Below are positions 1 through 7,544 of a stretch of 64,000 bases of DNA, one piece after another. Every line of letters starts with the position of its first letter. Position 1 is the first letter of the stretch. This DNA is from Collinsella sp. AF08-23 (GTDB taxonomy: Bacteria; Actinomycetota; Coriobacteriia; Coriobacteriales; Coriobacteriaceae): NCBI RefSeq assembly GCF_003479805.1, contig NZ_QUHV01000009.1, positions 30,100 to 94,099 on the forward strand, in the 5' to 3' direction. The notes under the pieces were generated by a model that was not told where the DNA came from, did no database searches, and worked only from the letters and a program-made list of their open reading frames with translations. Position numbers and translations under genes: made by a program.

Positions 1-39
1 GGCGCCGTGTGCGAGAACTGCGCCAAGACGCTTGCGCTT

Positions 40-1269
40 CTATAGTGGGCTGCCTCCTTTACCAGGGCCGGTGCTGACGGCAGAAGCCCGCGCGGCGGCA
101 TCGTCGGTTGGCAGAACGTCACCCAGAATCGCATCGTCATCCGCCGGCGCCCCGTCCTCCTCGTCGTCCTCGGCCACCTCGACCTCAGGCAGGGCGTCCG
201 AGACGTGCCAGGCGCGCTCGAACATGGCGATGCCTCCGGCAAGCAAGCCCCCAAAGACTGCGAACACGATGGGCGTGGGCAGCACGTTGACCATGGGAGC
301 CAACGGCGCGACGAGATAGGACGAGGCGTTGAGGGCGAAGTGCAGCAGCATGGCGTACCCGAGCTTGCCCGTTCGCCAGAAGACCCAGCCCTGTAGGATG
401 CCCAGGGCGAAGGCATAGCTCCCCTGGATGATGTTCATGTGGAGGACGCCGAACGCGAGCGCCTGCAACACGTTGGCGACCCAAAACGCGCGCACGGAGA
501 CGGTCCTGCGACGAGCGCGGTGGCGAGGGTCCCAACCGGGGCTCACGGCGCGCATCGCGTACTCGAGCATGACGCCGCGGCACACGATCTCCTCGTTGAG
601 CGGCGCGAGGATGACCGTCGAGATCACCTGGATAATCGCGAACACCCCGACGGCGGAATCCTCCATGAGCTCGGCGTACTCCGCCATCGTCTCGGGGAAG
701 AACAGCTCGACAAAACCGAGGATGCCGCTCACGAAAAACTGGGCGGCGAAGCCGACGAGCAGCAGGGAGGCGATCGTCTTCATGACGGGGGCGCCTGCGG
801 AAGCGCCCGCCCCGCGGCGCCCGGCGAACGAGCCGAGCCGGACGCGCCGCCACCAGAGCCCGAAGATCGCGGCAGCGATGAGCTGCGATACCGCCATGAC
901 CACCTGGATGCCGTTGTCGAACAACGCGTCGCCGACTTCGGTGCCCGCGCCGCCGACCGCGAAGCTGATGGAGACGATGACCGTCCCCCCTATCAGCGAC
1001 ACGACGATTTGCAGCAGGAGATACAGGGCGAGCACGCCGACCATGGCGAGAGTCCACTTGACGAAATGAAGCGCACGGGAGGTGCCCGGCGCGGCGGGCG
1101 CCCCCGACGATGGCGCCGGCGTTCGCACGCGCACGTCACGCTCGTATCCCGCGGGAGGCGTCGGGCCTCCGAGACGCCCGCCCTCAATCGAACGGTCGCA
1201 AGACGGCAGGCAGCCCTTGGCAGGGTCAATGCCACTCTGGGTGTCCGAACTGCTCTGGGACGAATCCAT
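40..1269 (-). CDS. CPBP-family intramembrane metalloprotease
   Basis: A 409-residue membrane protein of the CPBP (CAAX protease/bacteriocin-processing) family. The family motifs are all visible: the EExxxR motif (EEIVCR), the FxxxH motif (FGVLH) and the HxxxN motif (HFALN), lying between hydrophobic segments that span roughly residues 85-370. These residues form the glutamate/histidine site of this protease group. The N-terminal 80 residues are hydrophilic and the C-terminus is an acidic tail rich in Asp and Glu, so both ends are probably soluble extensions. The start has a strong TAAGGAGGG ribosome binding site. The substrate cannot be told from sequence; members process prenylated proteins, anti-sigma factors or peptides. 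It stands alone beside decayed genes. Confidence 0.88.
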   Translation of the reverse strand: MDSSQSSSDTQSGIDPAKGCLPSCDRSIEGGRLGGPTPPAGYERDVRVRTPAPSSGAPAAPGTSRALHFVKWTLAMVGVLALYLLLQIVVSLIGGTVIVSISFAVGGAGTEVGDALFDNGIQVVMAVSQLIAAAIFGLWWRRVRLGSFAGRRGAGASAGAPVMKTIASLLLVGFAAQFFVSGILGFVELFFPETMAEYAELMEDSAVGVFAIIQVISTVILAPLNEEIVCRGVMLEYAMRAVSPGWDPRHRARRRTVSVRAFWVANVLQALAFGVLHMNIIQGSYAFALGILQGWVFWRTGKLGYAMLLHFALNASSYLVAPLAPMVNVLPTPIVFAVFGGLLAGGIAMFERAWHVSDALPEVEVAEDDEEDGAPADDDAILGDVLPTDDAAARASAVSTGPGKGGSPL

Positions 1270-1291
1270 GAGGCCCTCCTTACGCGTGCGC

Positions 1292-1849
1292 TCAAGTTTC
1301 CCATGACTGTACCACAGGGCGATTCAGAAGCTTGCGACCGCTCTCCCCTTGCACGCTAGGCGCGGTTGGCGCGCAGCTGAACGGCGCGAGCGTAGGTGCG
1401 GGATCGCTGCCGTTGAAGCCGCCGATGGCCATCACGGGCAACTCGCTCGCGAGCTGATAGCCCGCTGCGTTTTGCGAGCCCGTCGTCGCGGCGGCCCAAC
1501 GGTACCCGGAGGCGTTCTCAAGCAGCAGGCTCACAAGCTCGTCACTCGTATCGCCGCCACCGAGCAGACCTCCCGCTCCGTCCTGGCCGGATGCGCCACT
1601 TTGACCGCCGGGCTCACCCTCACCCGAGGGGCCAGCCGTCGGCAATGAGCTGTGATGTCCCGAGGCGATGGTCTCCGCCGTCCACGCAAACGGACCGGCT
1701 AGGCACGCCAACACACCAAGACCCACGCCAACCGCAGTGAGCCATCGGCGCACCTCGGCGGCGAACAGTATCGCCATGGCGGGACGTACCCACCAATCTC
1801 CTCGATTTACCCATGCGCTCCAACAATATCCCCGACGATGTCGCTGCAC
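1292..1849 (-). pseudogene. Truncated C-terminal remnant of a YkcB/ArnT-like glycosyltransferase
   Basis: The frame encodes a hydrophobic segment (about residues 36-58) followed by a Gly/Ser-rich linker and a block containing YRWAAAT, GSQNAAGYQLA and VMAIGGFNGSDPAPTL. That block is characteristic of the extracytoplasmic C-terminal domain of family-39 glycosyltransferases of the YkcB type, which are normally 600-800 residues. The large N-terminal membrane domain is missing, and the C-terminus breaks off after PTLA into unrelated residues. It is therefore truncated at both ends. The homologous part covers roughly 1345-1780; the upstream boundary with the opposite-strand kinase remnant is not exact. 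It is probably not functional. Confidence 0.6.
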
Positions 1850-2358
1850 TCATCGCGGCGGCGCCGGCGATGCCGCCCAAAACGCCGAAGACGAACAAAA
1901 CCTCGCCCGTGCCCTCGCGACCATCCTCGAGCACAGCGAGCAGCATCATCAGCGGCGTGGGCCTTGCGCTTGTGTACGCATTGGTAGCGTGCCTTTCGGG
2001 CATGGCGATCAAGCCCACAGCGGAAAGTTACGCCAAGCAGCGGCGGTTCGTCACCGATGCAAGCCACGAACCCAAGACCCCGCTCTCCGTCATAAACGCC
2101 AACACCGAGGTCATAGAGATGACCGACGGTGAGAGCGAATGGACCAAAGGCATCCACGAGCAGGTCGCACGCATGGCTCAGCTCACCGAACGCCTCGTCT
2201 TTTTGGCGAAAATGGACGAGGGCGGCGAGCTCGATATGGAGGATTGCGATCTCTCCGAACTGGCAAAGCGCGCCATCGCCGAGGCGCACCATGGCAAGGC
2301 CCTGTGCACGACCAACGGCGTCGACACCATCACGTTCGGCATCGTACTGCGCCCCTAG
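1813..2358 (+). pseudogene. Truncated sensor histidine kinase remnant
   Basis: From about residue 44 the frame reads as a histidine kinase: one transmembrane helix (about 45-64), then SYAKQRRFVTDASHE-PKTPL with the phospho-acceptor His85, then a dimerisation helix ending near residue 165. In intact kinases the residue after the H-box HE is usually Leu; here it is Pro. The HATPase domain with its N, G1 and G2 boxes is completely absent and the frame ends in unrelated residues. The first 35-40 residues have no kinase character. This is the mirror-strand neighbour of the glycosyltransferase remnant, so the interval looks like a deletion scar. Confidence 0.6.
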
Positions 2359-2375
2359 CGCCGCCGACGCGAGCC

Positions 2376-2861
2376 CTATGCCCGCGTGCGCTCGATCTCG
2401 ACGGAAACGGTGCGCAGCGGCAAACCCACCGGCGCCCAGGGCTTCTCGAGCTTGACGCGCACGCCGTACGCGCCCGGGTAACGGTCGAGCAACATGGCGG
2501 CAACGCTTTCGGCCGCCGTCTCGATGAGTTTGAAGGTATGCACACGCATGAACTCGTCGATGGCATGAGCCGCCTCGCCGTAATGAATCGACACGGAAAG
2601 GTCATCGGTCTCCCCCGCACGACGCGTATCGGTATAGAGCGTCACGCTCACCACGAACTTCTGGCCGAGCTTGTTCTCCTCGGGAAAGACGCCGTGGTTG
2701 GCGAACACCTCGAGCCCCTCGATGGCGATTTTGTCGAGTGTATGCAGCTGCTCCGGGTCCAGGCGCGCGAGCTGCGTGCGCGTGGCGGGAAGGCCGGCCT
2801 CGCGTCGGGCAAGCGTACCGCGGTCGTCGACGATGTTCTCGGGCAGATGTTTCATATCCAT
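2376..2861 (-). CDS. folB: Dihydroneopterin aldolase
   Basis: Catalyses conversion of 7,8-dihydroneopterin to 6-hydroxymethyl-dihydropterin in folate synthesis, in the cytoplasm. The core domain begins near residue 42 with DKIAIEGLEVFANHGVFPEE, matching the conserved start of FolB, and ends with VGLPLRTVSVEIER. The protein is 161 residues, longer than the usual 115-125, because of a roughly 40-residue N-terminal extension of unknown role. The start at 2861 is preceded by GAGGAG at good spacing. It follows the HD-domain gene by 26 bp and is probably co-transcribed with it. folE lies 6 kb away on the same strand; the other folate genes are not in the window. Confidence 0.85.
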   Translation of the reverse strand: MDMKHLPENIVDDRGTLARREAGLPATRTQLARLDPEQLHTLDKIAIEGLEVFANHGVFPEENKLGQKFVVSVTLYTDTRRAGETDDLSVSIHYGEAAHAIDEFMRVHTFKLIETAAESVAAMLLDRYPGAYGVRVKLEKPWAPVGLPLRTVSVEIERTRA

Positions 2862-2887
2862 GGTGTGCTCCTCACGTTTCCACGCAC

Positions 2888-3490
2888 TTATATATCTATC
2901 GAAAGGTTCTTGCGCTCGTCTGGCCAATAGCAGGTGTCGCGGACGCGGCAGGCGTAGCAGGCGCGCGAACGGTTGTCGGCTTCTTTGATGAGATGGGCGA
3001 GTGACTCCGCCCCTTCGCCGCGACGCGTCCCGCTCGCATGACGCGCACTGCCCATGTACCCCCGGTCGTCAGCTTCACCCGTAGGGACCTCTGCAGCCCG
3101 CGGTGCGACAACGACCTCCCCGTCCGCGCACGCACCCCGATGTCCGGAGACGGCGGCAAGGATGACAGCCCGCTCATCGGCGTCGAATCGAAGGCCATCG
3201 GGCAAGCTGTCTAGGATGTCGGCGGCTATCCGTGCGCCCGCGACGTCGTGGTCCTCGCCCGTCGCGTACTGCTCAGAGCGGCCGAGGTCGTGCAGGAGGG
3301 CGGCGGCGTAGACGACCTCGCGGTCAAAGCCGAGCCCACGCTCGAGATTGAAAATCCAAGCGATGCGCGCGACGTCCAGCAGGTGCGTCATACCATGTTT
3401 GCAAAACTCCCGCGTTTGCTCGGCATCCTCGATGCGCCTCATGTGCCCGCGGAATGCGAAGCTATCTTCTATCGCATGAACACGTCGCAT
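2888..3490 (-). CDS. HD-domain phosphohydrolase
   Basis: A 200-residue protein with an HD-type metal-dependent phosphohydrolase domain. The visible motifs are HGMTHLLDVARIAW, then HDLGR (the H-D pair) and EDHDVAGA. The C-terminus has a Cys cluster (CYACRVRDTCYW) seen in a group of HD proteins of unknown substrate. The start was placed at 3490 because GGAG lies six bases upstream; an in-frame ATG four codons earlier has only a weak site. It lies 26 bp upstream of folB on the same strand, which suggests a shared transcript, but no functional link to folate can be shown. The substrate is unknown. Confidence 0.75.
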   Translation of the reverse strand: MRRVHAIEDSFAFRGHMRRIEDAEQTREFCKHGMTHLLDVARIAWIFNLERGLGFDREVVYAAALLHDLGRSEQYATGEDHDVAGARIAADILDSLPDGLRFDADERAVILAAVSGHRGACADGEVVVAPRAAEVPTGEADDRGYMGSARHASGTRRGEGAESLAHLIKEADNRSRACYACRVRDTCYWPDERKNLSIDI

Positions 3491-3716
3491 GTTCGTCTCC
3501 ATCAATCGCCAGCTGTTTAGCTGTTGTACCCAATCCATGCACAAAGCGGCGTGAACGGCTTTGGTAAAACGAAACACCACCGCACCGCCCAATTCCTACC
3601 AGTCACCGAAGAAGCCCCAACCAAGCGCCACAATTCCTACAAATCTCGCTAGCATAGGCATTCGTGAGGTCTTGCCCCATTGCGTCACGGCACGTCCCCA
3701 CGGGAAAGGAAGGGCC

Positions 3717-4109
3717 ATGGGACTACGTTCTTGGATTAAGAGGCACATCGGGCACCATGATGCTCCGCAGACTTCGCGGGCGCAGCAGGCCCCCGCGTCC
3801 GTCGAAGCACCACAATCCGCAGCCGAGGCAGCGTCGAGCACGCAGGCGCAGGATGCGTGGGAACCGGTTCCCGCATACCTGCCGGTCGATGCCCGCGAAC
3901 ACGCACACGCATGTGTTATCGCATCGGCCATTGCCGCGGGGGACCACCCCGCGAGCGAATTTCGCGTCAAACGCGTGCTGATTGCGAATCCGGAGCACCG
4001 CACGGTCTCGATCATCGCCACGGCGCTCGCCGCCGGTGCGCTCGAGCAAAGCTCGTTCACGGTCAAGAACATCTACAAGATGAAAGAGGAGGGCAGCCAT
4101 GCTGCGTAA
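3717..4109 (+). CDS. Delta/epsilon-like subunit of the Na+-translocating decarboxylase
   Basis: A 130-residue protein that opens the sodium-pump operon. The first 50 residues are a basic then Ala/Gln-rich linker. The C-terminal half holds two in-register copies of a 32-residue repeat: VIASAIAAGDHPASEFRVK (67-85) and IIATALAAGALEQSSFTVK (99-117). This pattern is that of the small stabilising delta/epsilon subunits known from methylmalonyl-CoA decarboxylase. It has no membrane helix. The start has a GGAAGGG ribosome binding site; the upstream in-frame extension lacks one. The gene overlaps the biotin carrier gene by 11 bp (translational coupling). The role as an assembly subunit is inferred from the family and the context. 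Confidence 0.7.
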   Translation: MGLRSWIKRHIGHHDAPQTSRAQQAPASVEAPQSAAEAASSTQAQDAWEPVPAYLPVDAREHAHACVIASAIAAGDHPASEFRVKRVLIANPEHRTVSIIATALAAGALEQSSFTVKNIYKMKEEGSHAA

Positions 4110-4509
4110 ATTCAAGATCTCAATCGATGGGACCCAGTATTTGGTGGAGATGGAGGAGGTCGGCGCCCCGACCCCGACCCCGGCGGACGCCGCACCGGCG
4201 CCTGTTCCCGTCGCAGCCCCCGCACCTGCGCCCGCACCGGCTCCGGCTCCAACGCCCGAGCCCGCTCCTGTAGCCCCCGCCCCCGCTCCGGCCGGCGCCT
4301 TCTCTCAGACCGCACCCATGCCTGGCACCATCCTCGACATCCACGTGCACGTTGGCGATACCGTCGCCGCCAACCAGCCCATCATGATCCTCGAGGCCAT
4401 GAAGATGGAGAACGAGGTCGTCGCCGAGCAGGCGGGCACCATCGCTTCCATCAACGTCGAAAAGGGCGCCATGGTGAACCCGGGCGACACGCTCTTCACC
4501 CTCGCCTAA
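4099..4509 (+). CDS. Biotin carrier (gamma-type) subunit of the decarboxylase
   Basis: Biotinyl domain protein of 136 residues that carries CO2 on biotin between the carboxyltransferase (alpha) and the membrane decarboxylase (beta). The C-terminal domain (about 68-136) has the EAMKM biotinylation motif with Lys102 as the acceptor, and the TAPMPGTI entry strand typical of biotin carriers. It is joined to a short N-terminal segment by a Pro/Ala-rich linker (about 24-66) of PAPAPAP type, a flexible swinging arm. Biotin would be attached by the BirA ligase encoded about 3 kb downstream. It overlaps the previous gene and is followed by a hairpin before the beta gene. Confidence 0.93.
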   Translation: MLRKFKISIDGTQYLVEMEEVGAPTPTPADAAPAPVPVAAPAPAPAPAPAPTPEPAPVAPAPAPAGAFSQTAPMPGTILDIHVHVGDTVAANQPIMILEAMKMENEVVAEQAGTIASINVEKGAMVNPGDTLFTLA

Positions 4510-4521
4510 GTACACCCCGAC

Positions 4522-4547
4522 GCGCCGCCGCCAAGGCGGCGCTTTCT
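4522..4547 (+). terminator. Intercistronic hairpin with short U-rich tail (attenuator candidate)
   Basis: An 8-bp perfect stem, GCGCCGCC and GGCGGCGC with a 5-nt loop, followed by TTTCTT, between the biotin carrier and beta-subunit genes. It resembles a leaky intrinsic terminator and could lower expression of the membrane subunits relative to the carrier, or protect the 3' end of the upstream message. Confidence 0.5.
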
Positions 4548-4563
4548 TCCAGAAAGAGGCACT

Positions 4564-5682
4564 ATGGAAATCCTACTCGACGGCGTGCAGGCGCTCATCG
4601 CCGAGCCGGGACGCATCGCGATGATCCTCATCGGCTGCGTCCTCATGTACTTGGGCATCAAGAAGGAGTACGAGCCCACGCTGCTCGTGCCCATGGGACT
4701 CGGCACCATCCTGGTGAACATTCCCGCATCCGGCGTCCTCATGACCGGCACCGAGCCCGGACCGTTCCAGATCCTGTTCGACGCCGGCATCGAGACCGAG
4801 CTGTTCCCGCTGCTGCTGTTCATCGGCATCGGCGCCATGATCGACTTCGGCCCGCTGCTCGCCAACCCGTTCCTGCTGCTATTCGGCGCGGCCGCGCAGT
4901 TCGGCATCTTCTTCGTGACCATCGTGGCCACGGGCGTGTTCGGCTTCGACATCGCCGACGCCGCCTCCGCGGGCATCATCGCCGCCGCGGACGGCCCCAC
5001 CTCGATCTTCGTGGCCAACTCGCTCGGTTCGAAGTACATGGGCGCGATCATGGTCGCGGCGTACTCCTACATGGCGCTCGTCCCCATCATCCAGCCCATC
5101 GCCATCAAGGCCTGCACCACCAAGAAGGAGCGCGCCATCCGCATGACCTACCGCCCCGGCCAGGTTTCGCAGACGGCCAAGATCCTCTTCCCCGTCACCA
5201 TCTGCGTGGTCGCCGGCCTCATCGCCCCGGTGTCCCTGCCGCTCGTGGGCTTCCTCATGTTCGGCAACCTCCTGCGCGAGTGCGGCGTGCTCAACTCGCT
5301 TTCCGCCTCCGCCCAAAACGAGCTCGTGAACCTCATCTCCATCCTTTTGGGCCTGTGCGTCTCCGTGAAGATGGAGTACAGCGAGTTCCTGCAATTCGAC
5401 ACGCTCATCATCATGGGCCTCGGCCTCATCGGCTTCATCATGGACTCCGTGGGCGGCGTCATGTTCGCCAAGCTCCTGAACCTGTTCCGCAAGGAGAAGA
5501 TCAACCCCATGGTGGGCGCCGCGGGCATCTCCGCGTTCCCCATGGCCTCGCGCGTGGTGCAAAAGCTCGCCACTGAGGAGGATCCCGGCAACTTCATCCT
5601 CATGCAGGCCGCTGCCGCCAACGTCGCCGGTCAGATCGCCTCGGTCGTCGCCGGCGGTCTCGTCCTCGGCCTTTTGCTCTAG
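4564..5682 (+). CDS. oadB: Sodium ion-translocating decarboxylase, beta subunit
   Basis: Integral membrane subunit (372 residues, about nine hydrophobic segments) that decarboxylates carboxybiotin and uses the energy to export Na+. It matches the OadB/MmdB/GcdB family in length and in the conserved IAAADGPTSIFVANSLG stretch (about 139-155), which contains the Asp needed for Na+ and proton coupling in this family. The start has GAGG upstream. Because the partner alpha subunit is of the pyruvate/oxaloacetate carboxyltransferase type, oxaloacetate rather than methylmalonyl-CoA or glutaconyl-CoA is the likely carboxyl donor. It is third in a five-gene operon. Confidence 0.93.
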   Translation: MEILLDGVQALIAEPGRIAMILIGCVLMYLGIKKEYEPTLLVPMGLGTILVNIPASGVLMTGTEPGPFQILFDAGIETELFPLLLFIGIGAMIDFGPLLANPFLLLFGAAAQFGIFFVTIVATGVFGFDIADAASAGIIAAADGPTSIFVANSLGSKYMGAIMVAAYSYMALVPIIQPIAIKACTTKKERAIRMTYRPGQVSQTAKILFPVTICVVAGLIAPVSLPLVGFLMFGNLLRECGVLNSLSASAQNELVNLISILLGLCVSVKMEYSEFLQFDTLIIMGLGLIGFIMDSVGGVMFAKLLNLFRKEKINPMVGAAGISAFPMASRVVQKLATEEDPGNFILMQAAAANVAGQIASVVAGGLVLGLLL

Positions 5683-5697
5683 AAAGGGGTGCTGGTA

Positions 5698-5856
5698 ATG
5701 ACCAATCTCATCGCATCGCTCGGACTTTCCACCGACCTGTCCCTCGCCATCCAGATCCTCATCTTAGGCTGGGGCGGCATCTTCATCGTCATGTTCGTCA
5801 TCTACGTGATCTCGCTCGCCCTCGCCCGACTCTTCCCGCCGTCGAAGGAGGCCTAG
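5698..5856 (+). CDS. Small OadG-like membrane subunit of the decarboxylase
   Basis: A 52-residue open frame between the beta and alpha genes with a good AAAGGGGTG ribosome binding site. It has one transmembrane helix (about residues 16-42, ILILGWGGIFIVMFVIYVIS) and a short positively charged tail ending PPSKEA. Its size, single helix and place match the OadG/MmdD-type gamma subunits that anchor the complex to the membrane. Its stop lies one base before the alpha start, and the alpha ribosome binding site is inside it. Short length makes homology weak; the assignment rests mainly on context and topology. Confidence 0.7.
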   Translation: MTNLIASLGLSTDLSLAIQILILGWGGIFIVMFVIYVISLALARLFPPSKEA

Positions 5857-5857
5857 C

Positions 5858-7252
5858 ATGACCCGCAAGATCCGCTTCATGGAGACCGTCCTGCGCGACG
5901 GCCAGCAAAGTCAGATCGCCACGCGCATGCCCATCGAGGACATGCTCCCCATCCTGGAAACCCTCGACGAGTGCGGCTTCGAGTCGCTCGAGGTCTGGGG
6001 CGGTGCCACCTTCGACAGCTGTCTACGCTATCTCAACGAAGATCCCTGGGAGCGCCTGCGCACCATCCGCGCCCACGTCAAGAACACCAAGCTCCAGATG
6101 CTGCTGCGCGGCCAAAACCTGCTCGGCTACCGCAACTACGCCGACGACGTGGTCGAGGCCCTGGTCAAGAAGTCGGTGGAGAACGGCATCGACGTCATCC
6201 GCATCTTCGACGCGCTGAACGACACCCGTAACCTCCAGACCTCCATCCGCGCCGCCAAGGAGGCGGGCGGCGAGGTCCAGGCCGCCATCTCCTACACCAC
6301 CAGCGACGTGCACACCGTGCGCTACTTCGTGAGCCTCGCCAACGAGATGGCCCGCGCCGGCGCCGACTCCATTTGCATCAAGGACATGGCCGGCGTCCTC
6401 ACGCCCGACGTCGCCTTCGAGCTCGTGAGCGAGATCAAGGCCTCCTGCGACCTGCCGCTGCAGGTGCACACGCACGGCACCGCCGGCATCGCCCAGATGA
6501 CCTACCTCAAGGCCGTCGAGGCGGGCGCCGACATCATCGACACCTGCTCCTCCCCCTTCGCGGAGGGCACGAGCCAGCCCGCCACCGAGTCCATGGCCAT
6601 CGCGCTGGAGGCCCTCGGCTACAAGACCGGCCTGGACATCGAGAAGCTCGAGGCCGTGGCAGCGCACTTCCTGCCCATCCGCAACCGCTTTTTGGACGAG
6701 GGTGGCCTGAACCCCAAGGTCATGGCCGTCGAGCCCAAGGCGCTGCTGTACAAGGTCCCCGGCGGCATGCTCTCCAATCTGCTTGCCAACCTGAAGGACA
6801 TGCATGTGGAGGACAAGTACGCCGAGGTGCTCGCCGAGGTCCCGCGCGTCCGCGCCGACCTGGGCTACCCGCCGCTCGTGACCCCGCTGTCCCAGATGGT
6901 GGGCTCCCAGGCGCTCATGAACGTCATCTCCGGCGAGCGCTACAAAGTCGTTCCCGCCGAGATCAAGGACTACGTGCGCGGTCAATACGGCCGTCCGCCC
7001 GTGACCATCTCAGAGAAGATCCGCCGCCAGATCATCGGCGACGACGAGGTCATCACCTGCCGCCCGGCCGACCTGATCGAACCCGCGATGCCGCGCCTGC
7101 GCGAGGAGATCTCGCAGTACGCCCGCTCGGAGGAGGATGTGTTGTCCTACGCCCTGTTCCCCGAGCAGGCACGCGACTTCCTCGGCCGCCGCGAGGACCC
7201 GTTCTACGACGTCCCCGTGCAGGAGGTCAACGTTTCCATCGACGTGGCATAG
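5858..7252 (+). CDS. oadA: Oxaloacetate decarboxylase alpha subunit (carboxyltransferase)
   Basis: Carboxyltransferase of 464 residues that moves CO2 from oxaloacetate to the biotin carrier, releasing pyruvate. The TIM-barrel motifs of the pyruvate carboxylase/OadA family are present: ETVLRDGQQS (metal-binding Asp), CIKDMAG (Lys expected to be carboxylated), VHTHGT (metal-binding His pair) and the conserved carboxylase tail with LGYPPLVTPLSQMVG. Many OadA proteins end in a biotinyl domain; here there is none, consistent with the separate biotin carrier. It is the last gene of the operon and is followed by a terminator at 7337-7371. Confidence 0.92.
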   Translation: MTRKIRFMETVLRDGQQSQIATRMPIEDMLPILETLDECGFESLEVWGGATFDSCLRYLNEDPWERLRTIRAHVKNTKLQMLLRGQNLLGYRNYADDVVEALVKKSVENGIDVIRIFDALNDTRNLQTSIRAAKEAGGEVQAAISYTTSDVHTVRYFVSLANEMARAGADSICIKDMAGVLTPDVAFELVSEIKASCDLPLQVHTHGTAGIAQMTYLKAVEAGADIIDTCSSPFAEGTSQPATESMAIALEALGYKTGLDIEKLEAVAAHFLPIRNRFLDEGGLNPKVMAVEPKALLYKVPGGMLSNLLANLKDMHVEDKYAEVLAEVPRVRADLGYPPLVTPLSQMVGSQALMNVISGERYKVVPAEIKDYVRGQYGRPPVTISEKIRRQIIGDDEVITCRPADLIEPAMPRLREEISQYARSEEDVLSYALFPEQARDFLGRREDPFYDVPVQEVNVSIDVA

Positions 7253-7336
7253 GGGGCTCCGGACAGTCAGGCCGGCTCCCGGCCCGACGTCAAGCTCCCG
7301 GCCCGATATCCTGCTCGGCCGCCACCATGAACGCAC

Positions 7337-7371
7337 AGCGCCCGCGGCACGCAACGCCGCGGGCGCTTTTT
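7337..7371 (+). terminator. Rho-independent terminator of the decarboxylase operon
   Basis: A 12-bp perfect stem (AGCGCCCGCGGC and its complement) with a 7-nt loop, followed by a run of T. It lies 85 bp after the alpha-subunit stop and before the convergent birA gene. Confidence 0.85.
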
Positions 7372-7544
7372 GCGGGCCGAGATCGGTTCGGCAAGGACGG
7401 CGTGAGCCCGAGGATCGACGGACTGGAAACGACGTCTCTGACCCCGCAAACTCCCTCATGGAGACCACGCTTGGACACGTGCCTCGTCGCCGTAAACCGC
7501 CGAGACGGAGCTGGCCCCTCGTCTCCGACCTTAAGGCACTCGGG

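Noticed and set aside
4190..4300. Pro/Ala-rich repeat in the biotin carrier gene as a possible tandem repeat locus
   Set aside because: It is the normal flexible linker of biotin carrier proteins, not a separate repeat element.
7275..7306. A 13-bp direct repeat GCTCCCGGCCCGA, two copies 19 bp apart, before the decarboxylase terminator
   Set aside because: Short, GC-rich, only two copies and no gene or site nearby; likely chance or slippage.
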